DNA of 64,000 nt, taken from Streptomyces sp. NBC_01214 (GTDB lineage: Bacteria > Actinomycetota > Actinomycetes > Streptomycetales > Streptomycetaceae). The notes under the pieces are model-generated. The model was given only the letters and a program-made list of their open reading frames with translations. It ran no database searches and was not told the origin of the DNA. Of the stretch, positions 1 through 6,173 are shown piece after piece. Location of the stretch: positions 952,501-1,016,500 of the forward strand of contig NZ_JAPEOS010000001.1 in NCBI RefSeq assembly GCF_026340975.1, given 5' to 3'. Within the stretch, counting starts at the first letter, position 1; every line of letters starts with the position of its first letter. The position numbers and the translations under genes were made by a program.

Positions 1-2
1 CG

Positions 3-197
3 GAACGCATCGCCGTCGCCGTGGACGGCGAGGCGCTGACCATGCCCACACCCGTGACCTGCGCCATCCGCCCCGGCGCACTGCGCGTCCTGGTCCCCAG
101 GCTCCGCCCCGGGGCCCCGGCGGCCGCTCCGCCCATGCAGTGGAGCGAGGTCCTCGCCCTGGCCTTCAACCGGCCCGGGGCCGGCTCGGGCGGCTGA
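3..197 (+). CDS. C-terminal end of a diacylglycerol kinase-family lipid kinase (partial)
   Basis: Only the last 64 codons are present; the rest lies before the window. The tail contains a VDGE turn, then PTPV, then IRPGALRVLVP, and ends in a short Ala/Pro/Gly-rich extension. In the DagK/YegS/BmrU lipid-kinase family the C-terminal beta domain closes with a strand of this kind (DGE, a proline, then PxALxVLVP). The inferred job is phosphorylation of diacylglycerol or a related lipid at the inner face of the membrane. The glycine-rich nucleotide-binding loop would be upstream and cannot be checked, so the family call rests on this tail alone. It is followed 84 bp later by the amphi-Trp gene on the same strand. 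Confidence 0.6.
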   Translation, partial: ERIAVAVDGEALTMPTPVTCAIRPGALRVLVPRLRPGAPAAAPPMQWSEVLALAFNRPGAGSGG

Positions 198-281
198 TGC
201 CCGGGATGCCCGGGATGCCCGACCTCCTGTGCGGCGTCACAATGAGGCGTACCCGGTGTGCGTAGCGGATTGGAGACGTCC

Positions 282-524
282 GTGAAGGACCTCAAGTTTG
301 AGCAGAAGAGCTCCCTTTCCCGCCTTGAGGTCGCCGACCAGCTCTCCGCACTCGCGGAGGCGCTGCGCCACGGCGGCAATGCCGAACTGGAACTCGGCCC
401 CGGGAAGATGAGCCTGCGGGTCCCCGATGAGCTCCGCACCGAGATCGAGGTCGAGATCGGCGACGGGGAGATCGAGATGGAGATCGAACTCAAGTGGCCC
501 ACCGCGCAGGCCGGGGCCGCGTGA
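282..524 (+). CDS. Amphi-Trp domain protein
   Basis: An 80-residue acidic protein: an N-terminal KFEQKSSLSR segment, a short helix (EVADQLSALAEALRHGG), then alternating strands ending in EMEIELKW. This matches the small amphi-Trp family, named for a C-terminal strand alternating charged and aliphatic residues and ending in Trp. Its biochemical role is not established. I chose GTG 282 because GGAG (272-275) sits 6 bases upstream and family members begin with this Lys/Glu-rich segment; GTG 258 is an alternative adding 8 residues. The stop overlaps the next start (GTGA at 521-524), so the two genes are probably translationally coupled. Confidence 0.8.
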   Translation: MKDLKFEQKSSLSRLEVADQLSALAEALRHGGNAELELGPGKMSLRVPDELRTEIEVEIGDGEIEMEIELKWPTAQAGAA

Positions 525-1102
525 CAGCGCCCCCGGAAGGCGGTGGCGCGGAAGGCGGTGGCGCGGCAGGTGGCGGCGCGGAAGGTGGCGGCCCGACGGG
601 GGGCGGCCCGGCGGGCGGCCCCCCGGAGTGGGAAGCGGGCCGCGAGGACTACACCGGCGCCGTCTACGGCTCCCTCCTCGCCGCCTCCGTCGTGGTCGGC
701 GCCGGAACGCTGGGCAAGTACCCGCGGCTGGAACTCGTCGCGCTGCTCCTCGGTACCGGGGTGGTCTTCTGGGCCGCGCACGTCTTCTCCCGCCTCTTCG
801 GGGCCCGCATGGTGAACCGGCTGAGCTGGGACGTGGTCCGCAGCACGTCCAAGGAGGAGCGCCCGATCATCAAGGCGGCCGTCCCCCCTGCCGTTGCCGC
901 GGCCGTCGCCCCGCTGTTCGGCCTGGGCGCCACGGGCATCGCCTGGCTCGCGCTCGCGGTCGCCCTGATCGGACAGGTCGGCTGGGCCACCCTGGCAGCC
1001 AGCCGCGCCGGAGCGTCACGCCGGCTGATGATCCTGGCCGGCGTGATCAACCTGTTCCTCGGGCTGCTCATCGTGCTGCTCAAGGTCGGCCTTCAGCACT
1101 GA
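521..1102 (+). CDS. Small polytopic membrane protein with Gly-rich N-terminus
   Basis: 193 residues. The first 35 or so are Gly/Pro/Ala/Glu repeats (GGGAEGGGAAGGG type) and probably disordered in the cytoplasm. Four to five hydrophobic segments follow (YGSLLAASVVVGAG; ELVALLLGTGVVFWAA; PPAVAAAVAPLFGLG; IAWLALAVALIGQVG; LMILAGVINLFLGLLIVLL). No catalytic motif is visible and I do not recognise a named family. The start is GTG 521, overlapping the amphi-Trp stop by four bases, which argues for a two-gene operon and perhaps a shared membrane-associated role. The glycine-rich arm comes from a short GGCGGT-type nucleotide repeat. Confidence 0.75.
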   Translation: MTAPPEGGGAEGGGAAGGGAEGGGPTGGGPAGGPPEWEAGREDYTGAVYGSLLAASVVVGAGTLGKYPRLELVALLLGTGVVFWAAHVFSRLFGARMVNRLSWDVVRSTSKEERPIIKAAVPPAVAAAVAPLFGLGATGIAWLALAVALIGQVGWATLAASRAGASRRLMILAGVINLFLGLLIVLLKVGLQH

Positions 1103-1163
1103 AGCCGCCGACGGAGTCACTACCCCGGCTACCTCCCCTTCCCCGGCCACATACCTTCCCCGG

Positions 1164-2420
1164 CTACCTCTCCATCCCCCCGTACTCCGCCAGCGCCGCG
1201 CGCAGCCGGCCGACGCCCTCGGTGATCTCGGCCGGCGTGTGCGTCGTGAAGTTCAGGCGCAGGGTGCGGGGGTCCGGGGCGGTGGCGTAGAAGGGGGCGC
1301 CCGGGACGAAGGCGACGCCGTGGGCGACGGCCGTCTTGAGGAGGTCCGTCGCGTCGTGCTCCTCCGGCAGGCGGGCCCAGAGGAACATGCCGCCCGCGGG
1401 CAGGTTCCACTCGCAGTCGGCCGGCAGGCTCCGGCTCAGGGCGCTCTGCAGGGCGTCGCGGCGCGCGCGGTAGGCCGTCCGGACCGTGGCTATGTGCGCG
1501 TCGAGGTCCACCGCCGCGAGGTAGTGCGCCGCGGCCAGCTGGTCCACCGTGGAGGTGTGGAGGTCCGCCGCCTGCTTCGCGACGACCGCGGCCCGCCGCA
1601 GTGCTGCCGGGGCCCGGAGCCAGCCCAGCCGCAGTCCGGGGGCCATGACCTTCGAGAAGCTGCCGAGCAGGGCCGTACGGTCTTCCGCCCCCGGGTGCGC
1701 GGCGAGCCACGGGACGGCGGGGCCCTCGTAGCGGAGTTCCCCGTACGGGTCGTCCTCCACCAGCCACAGCCCGAGCCGGGCCGCGGTCTGCGCGACCGCC
1801 GCCCGCCGGGCGGCCGGGAGGGTGCGCCCCGTCGGGTTCTGGAAGGTGGGGACGGTGTACAGCAGCTTCGACCGCTCGCGCGCGACGATGTCGGCCAGTG
1901 CGTCCGGGAGGATGCCCTCCGCGTCGCAGGGCACGGCCACCACCCGTGCCCCCGCCAGGCCGAAGCACTGGAGGGCCGCGAGGTAGGTGGGGTTCTCGAC
2001 CAGCACCACGTCGCCGGGTTCGATCAGGGTGGCGGTGATGAGGGTCAGCGCCTGCTGGGAGCCCGAGGTGATGAGTACGTCGTCCGGGCCGGTCGGTAGC
2101 CCGCGCGCGGTCGCCCGGGCGGCGACGGCCTCGCGGAGTTCCGGGGCGCCCTCGGTGGTCGAGTACTGGAGCGCGCGCCGCGCGGACACCGCGAAGGCGG
2201 CGTCGTACGCGGCCCGCAGGCCCTCGGTGTCGAAGAGTTCGGGCGCGGGGAGGCCGCCGGCGAGGGAGATGGTCCCGGGGCGTTCGGTGAGCGCGAGGAT
2301 CTCGCGTACGGGGGACCCCTCCACGGAGGTGGCGCGGGCGGCGAACGCGGGTGGCGGCGCGGAGGCGGATGCGGTCGTAGGTGCGGTCGTAGGTGCGGAG
2401 GCGGGCGCGGAGGCGGGCAC
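1164..2420 (-). CDS. PLP-dependent aminotransferase (class I/II fold, 2-aminoadipate/LysN-like)
   Basis: 418 residues of fold-type I aminotransferase. Visible are the GGLPAPELF substrate loop (55-63), YSTTEGAPELR (86-96), the Asn of FQNPTG (195), EDDPYGE with the PLP-nitrogen Asp (222-228), the Schiff-base lysine in SFSKVMAPGLRLGW (Lys257) and a late LRLNF whose Arg would bind the substrate carboxylate. It closely resembles the catalytic half of MocR proteins and 2-aminoadipate transaminases but has no winged-helix domain; instead there is a 25-residue Ala/Pro/Thr leader. The start is GTG 2420 with GAAGGAG 7 bases upstream. It transfers amino groups between an amino acid and a 2-oxo acid in the cytoplasm; the substrate cannot be read. 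It diverges from the gene at 2559 across 138 bp. Confidence 0.85.
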   Translation of the reverse strand: MPASAPASAPTTAPTTASASAPPPAFAARATSVEGSPVREILALTERPGTISLAGGLPAPELFDTEGLRAAYDAAFAVSARRALQYSTTEGAPELREAVAARATARGLPTGPDDVLITSGSQQALTLITATLIEPGDVVLVENPTYLAALQCFGLAGARVVAVPCDAEGILPDALADIVARERSKLLYTVPTFQNPTGRTLPAARRAAVAQTAARLGLWLVEDDPYGELRYEGPAVPWLAAHPGAEDRTALLGSFSKVMAPGLRLGWLRAPAALRRAAVVAKQAADLHTSTVDQLAAAHYLAAVDLDAHIATVRTAYRARRDALQSALSRSLPADCEWNLPAGGMFLWARLPEEHDATDLLKTAVAHGVAFVPGAPFYATAPDPRTLRLNFTTHTPAEITEGVGRLRAALAEYGGMER

Positions 2421-2528
2421 GGGCAGCTCCTTCAGGAGGCGGGTGCGCGCATCGTAGCGACGGAAGTTGTAGACGGCATCTATATATCAGGTGGCGGACC
2501 GGTCGTCGGAGGCCTCCGCCCCCTCCCC

Positions 2529-2547
2529 ATCTGATGCTGCATCAGAT
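2529..2547. promoter_or_regulatory. 19-bp palindrome, candidate operator
   Basis: ATCTGATGC T GCATCAGAT: perfect 9-base arms around one central base, ending 11 bases before the start at 2559 and 109 bases from the divergent aminotransferase start. Its size and symmetry fit a dimeric repressor site such as a GntR or TetR type. No regulator gene is adjacent. Confidence 0.55.
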
Positions 2548-2558
2548 AGACCGGACCC

Positions 2559-3428
2559 ATGACGACAGGAGAGCAAGACCCGCAGCAGAATCCGAAGCGG
2601 GACACCCGTGTCGAGGACTACGCCGAGCTCGCGGCCGTCGGCCCCTACGGCGTCCGCCCCGGCCATGCGCTGATCACCATGGTGGAACCGCACCCGGGCC
2701 ACGAGTACGCGTACAACCGCTGGTACGAGGACGACCACTACTACGCCGGCGCCATGGCCATGCCCTGGATGTACGCGGGCCGCCGCTGGGTGGCCACCCG
2801 CGAGCTACAGGAGCTGCGCTACCCGGAGAAGTCGGCCGTCGCCCAGCCCGTCACCGCCGGCTGCTACATATCCACGTACTGGGTCACCCAGGGCCGCTAC
2901 GACGAGCACATGAAGTGGACCGTCGGCATCAACAAGCGCCTGAACCGCGACGGTCGGGTCTACCAGGACCGCACCCACGTCTTCACGTCCTTCCAGGACC
3001 ACCTGGCCACCGTCTACCGCGACGGCGCCGCCGGCCCGCGGGACTTCCACGCCCTGGACCACCCGTACGAGGGCCTCGTCGTCCAGGTCGTCGACGCCGA
3101 CGGGCCCGAGCAGCGGGCCGAGTTGCTGGAGTGGCTGCGCTCGCGCGCCCTGCCGAAGCGGCTGCGCGGCGGTCCGGCCGCGATGGTGACGGTCTTCCGG
3201 CCCACGCCGCTGCCGGGCGACCGGATGCCGTACGTCAAGCAGGTGGAGGGGGTCGACACCCGCCTCACGCTGCTGTGGTTCCTCCAGGAGGACCCCCGGA
3301 CCTGCTGGGACCGCTTCCTGGGGCTGGACGCGGAGGTCGCGGAGGCGGGGCTGGGGCGGGTGGAGCTGGTGGCGCCGTTCATTCCGACGGTGCCGGGGAC
3401 CGACCGTTACGTCGATCAGCTGCGCTGA
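2559..3428 (+). CDS. Unknown protein, possible duplicated alpha/beta-barrel fold
   Basis: 289 residues, no signal peptide or membrane segment. Two halves each carry a pattern seen in EthD/stress-responsive dimeric alpha+beta barrel proteins: a first half with HALITMVEP...YNRWYEDDHYY and GCYISTYWVTQGRYDEH, and a second half with EGLVVQVVDADGPEQRAELLEWL and LTLLWFLQEDP. NRWYEDDH resembles the NxWYxxEH motif of such barrels. The fold assignment is inference; no enzyme class can be read. ATG 2559 is the first start, with a 19-bp palindrome just upstream (2529-2547), suggesting tight control by a repressor encoded elsewhere. Confidence 0.7.
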   Translation: MTTGEQDPQQNPKRDTRVEDYAELAAVGPYGVRPGHALITMVEPHPGHEYAYNRWYEDDHYYAGAMAMPWMYAGRRWVATRELQELRYPEKSAVAQPVTAGCYISTYWVTQGRYDEHMKWTVGINKRLNRDGRVYQDRTHVFTSFQDHLATVYRDGAAGPRDFHALDHPYEGLVVQVVDADGPEQRAELLEWLRSRALPKRLRGGPAAMVTVFRPTPLPGDRMPYVKQVEGVDTRLTLLWFLQEDPRTCWDRFLGLDAEVAEAGLGRVELVAPFIPTVPGTDRYVDQLR

Positions 3429-3451
3429 GCGGGTCCGTCGGCTCCCGGGCA

Positions 3452-3471
3452 TGGCCGAGCCCCCTCGGCCA
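3452..3471 (+). terminator. Hairpin after the gene ending at 3428
   Basis: TGGCCGAG, loop CCCC, CTCGGCCA: an 8-bp stem 23 bases past the stop codon, with no T-tract. Probable transcription end; it could also serve the minus-strand DUF397 gene. Confidence 0.5.
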
Positions 3472-3642
3472 AGACGGCGGGTCGGACGAGAGGGCTCCAG
3501 TCAGTGGTGCAGGTGATGCAAGTGGCGCAGGTCATAAGGGGGGTGCGGGTGGTGCGGGTGGTGCAGCAGCCGGGCCCGCTGGTGCTGGACGCGGGGGTCG
3601 AACGGTAGGGACGGCGGCGGCGGTTGGGGCGCGCCGTGATGT

Positions 3643-3852
3643 TCAGGCGAGGCGTCCCAGCCGGCCCTCGGTGACGTCGGCGACGAACGAGGTCCAGGAG
3701 TCGGGGGCGAAGGTGAGGGACGGTCCGTCCTGCGCCTTCGAGTCGCGGACGGCGATGGCCTCCATGACAGGGGACTTGACCTCGACGCAGGCGCCGTTGG
3801 CGGAGTAGGAGGACTTGATCCAGTTGGTCGTGGCGCCCTGGCGAATAGCCAT
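3643..3852 (-). CDS. DUF397 domain protein
   Basis: 69 residues with the DUF397 signature: WIKSSYSANGACVEV near the start, AVRDSKAQDGPSLTF in the middle and WTSFVADVTEGRLG at the end. These small proteins are numerous in Streptomyces and normally sit beside an XRE regulator with a DUF5753 domain, as here (start at 4957, same strand, 220 bp upstream). Some such pairs affect morphological differentiation or behave like toxin-antitoxin partners; which applies here is unknown. ATG 3852 was chosen because GGAGAG precedes it by about 6 bases and the domain begins immediately after; the longer reading from 3987 has no ribosome site. Confidence 0.85.
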   Translation of the reverse strand: MAIRQGATTNWIKSSYSANGACVEVKSPVMEAIAVRDSKAQDGPSLTFAPDSWTSFVADVTEGRLGRLA

Positions 3853-4072
3853 GTTTCTCTCCGGTGAGCGAGTAGTTCCGGTGGTTCCGATGTCCTGTCG
3901 GCCAATCTTCCGGCTGACCTGATCGACGCTACCGGCAGCTCCTGACGGGTGAAGCGAGCATTCACCCGACCGGGTGGCATATTCCATTCAAGCCTTCTGT
4001 GGCTGGGGAGTGACGGTGTACGGTGCCGACCCTCCTGCCACGTGCGCGGTGAAAATCGGCTGTATCCCTCCC

Positions 4073-4957
4073 CTACGCGCCCTTGTCGGCATATTGGTTG
4101 ATGATCCCCGAGATGAAGTCGCGGGTCTGGTCGACATTGAGCGCCTGCGCGCGCAGGTGTTCGTACATCACGCTGTACTTCTGGACGTCGTTGGCCTTCT
4201 CCAGGTACAGGTCGCTCGTCACGCCCTCGATGTAGACGACGGTCGAGTCGGACGCGTCCGGGAACTCCAGGATCGCGTACTGACCGTTCACGCCGGGGTG
4301 CGCGCCCAGCTCGAAGGGCATCACCTGCACCGTGACGTGGGGCTGCTCCGACTGCTCTATCAAGTATTCGAGCTGCCGGATCATCAGCTGGGCGTCGCCC
4401 ACGCGCCGGCGCAGTGCGGCCTCGTCGATCACCGCCCACAGGCGCAGCGGACCGAGATCAGGGTTGTTGTTGTCTGTCTCGGAGAGTCGCTTCTGGCGGT
4501 GCATCCGGACCTGGACGCGCTTGTCGACGTCGGCCGGGGCGGTCTCCGGCCACGCGCCGCGAACGAGGGACTGGGCGTACTCCGTCGTCTGGAGCAGCCC
4601 CGGGATCACCAGGGGCTCGTACGTGCGAAGGCTGGCGGCGTCCGTCTCCAGGCCGATGTAGACGCTGTACGGGATGTCGCCGAAGGCGTGCCACCAGCCC
4701 TGCTGGCGGGAATCCTTGGCCATCTGCATGAGCGAGTCGATGAGGCGGCGGTCCTCGACCTCGTAGACGTCGCACAGGTCGCGGACGTCGCGCTGACTGA
4801 TGGAGCGGCGGCCGTTCTCCAGTCGGCTGATCTTCGACTGGGAGACGAGCAGGCGCTCGGCGACCTGTTCGGCCGTCATGCCCTTGTCCTCGCGGAGCTT
4901 GCGCAACTCCATGCCCAGTCGGCGGCGTCGGACGGTGGGATTGACATTGGACGCCAC
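4073..4957 (-). CDS. XRE-family helix-turn-helix regulator with DUF5753 domain
   Basis: 294 residues. The N-terminal HTH_XRE domain (about 10-68) reads LRKLREDKGMTAEQVAERLLVSQSKISRLE, with the recognition helix around SQSKISRLENG. Residues about 95-285 form a DUF5753 domain: EPLVIPGLLQTTEYAQSLV, then VIDEAALRRRVG, QLEYLIE and VTVQVMPFELGAHPGVNGQY, all hallmark blocks. It presumably binds DNA and is modulated by the adjacent DUF397 protein encoded downstream. GTG 4957 is the likely start, with GGAGG 10 bases upstream. The 295 bp between this gene and the GPP34 gene show no further coding sequence; the regulator's own promoter must lie there. Confidence 0.9.
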   Translation of the reverse strand: MASNVNPTVRRRRLGMELRKLREDKGMTAEQVAERLLVSQSKISRLENGRRSISQRDVRDLCDVYEVEDRRLIDSLMQMAKDSRQQGWWHAFGDIPYSVYIGLETDAASLRTYEPLVIPGLLQTTEYAQSLVRGAWPETAPADVDKRVQVRMHRQKRLSETDNNNPDLGPLRLWAVIDEAALRRRVGDAQLMIRQLEYLIEQSEQPHVTVQVMPFELGAHPGVNGQYAILEFPDASDSTVVYIEGVTSDLYLEKANDVQKYSVMYEHLRAQALNVDQTRDFISGIINQYADKGA

Positions 4958-5252
4958 GTGAACGGCACCTCCGCCTTCTTCTGTCGTTGCAGCTGTCTCT
5001 CTGCGTATCTGGTCTTGAGCAGACTGCCACCGAAGCGGGCGGCGCCGCTGGGGAACGGCCCGGAAACACAGACGCGCGGGGCGGCGGGGTCCGGCGAACC
5101 GGCCCCGCCACCCCGCGCGCTGGCGGCTCCCGAACCGACCGGGTCCTCGCGGACGTCGGTCTGGGCGGTGGCGTTGCGATGGTGGTGCGATGAAGCGGGT
5201 GGAACGGGTGATCGGGTGGATCGGGGGTGGAACAGGGGTGGAACGGGGTGGA

Positions 5253-5987
5253 TCAGTGCGCGGCCGCGCGGGCCATCGCGCCCGTCCGGCGCGGCTGCAG
5301 CGGAACGCTGCTCGCCGTGGCCCGGGCCGGCGGTGCGGGTGCGCGGTCACGGCGTGGCTGTGCGGCCACACCGTTCTGGACGTCCATCACGGCATGCGCC
5401 ACGAGTCCGCCCATCGGGTCGTGCCGGATCAGGTCCCGCAGCCGGGACCTGGACGACCGGCCCTCGTTGCCGGGGTACAGGTGCTTGCCGAGTCCGACCG
5501 CGTGGGCCAGTGCGGCGAGCGCCGCGGTCCGCGGGTCCGGCGGTACGCCGGTGCGGATCGCACTGTCGAGCCGGGCTCGGATCTCCCGGCTGATCTCCGT
5601 GTCCGTCGCCTGGTAGCGAGTCGTCGGAAGCACACCGCACATCTGTCCCGCGACGGCATGGACCATGCCGCAGCGCTCCAGATGAGCGAGGTAAATCTGA
5701 CGGAGCCCCAGTCGGGGTCCGCCGATCCAGTGGACGGCCCGTACCGGGCTGCCGCGCCTGCGCAGCAGTTCCAGTGCGGAGTCCAGAGTCGGATCTCCTG
5801 TCGGCCGTGGCATCACCACGGCGATACGATCCCCATCAGGGGCTATCCGTCCTGCCAGAGCCAGCTCCACTAGCTGTGCCCCGGCCAGGCCGAGGTCGAG
5901 CGACTGCGGCTGCGCCGTGGTACCCGTGGCCGGGTCCAAGGCGAGCAGCAGAAGCTCCTCCGGAATTGTTCTGCGGCTCCTGCCCAT
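5253..5987 (-). CDS. GPP34 (GOLPH3/VPS74-like) family protein
   Basis: 244 residues with the all-helical GPP34 layout: N-terminal IPEELLLLALDPATG, then LGLAGAQLVELALAGRIAPDGDRI, the TLDSALELLRRRG helix, and LRDLIRHDPMGGLVAHAVM near the end. In eukaryotes this fold binds phosphatidylinositol-4-phosphate at the Golgi; actinobacterial members are common and uncharacterised. The last 35 residues are an Arg/Ala/Pro-rich tail. Start ATG 5987 follows GGGGAGG. It lies behind its own intergenic region, divergent from the carboxypeptidase gene at 6174. Confidence 0.85.
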   Translation of the reverse strand: MGRSRRTIPEELLLLALDPATGTTAQPQSLDLGLAGAQLVELALAGRIAPDGDRIAVVMPRPTGDPTLDSALELLRRRGSPVRAVHWIGGPRLGLRQIYLAHLERCGMVHAVAGQMCGVLPTTRYQATDTEISREIRARLDSAIRTGVPPDPRTAALAALAHAVGLGKHLYPGNEGRSSRSRLRDLIRHDPMGGLVAHAVMDVQNGVAAQPRRDRAPAPPARATASSVPLQPRRTGAMARAAAH

Positions 5988-6173
5988 CCATGCCTCCCCG
6001 CGTGGATGAGTGACAGGGTGACGCCTCTCACATTCATCTGTCGAGAGCGCGTGGTCGCTTTGTGGGGGAACCCGCAGCTATGTCGTTCTCGTCTCGCACG
6101 GGGGCGATGCTCCCGAGACGGGACACTGTTAGACATTCGGACAGCCGGACGTGGCGGCGATGGAGGAGGAACG

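Noticed and set aside
1103..1163. Short CCCCGGCTACCT-like repeats between two convergent genes
   Set aside because: Three imperfect copies in 60 bp, without symmetry or spacing that suggests a function.
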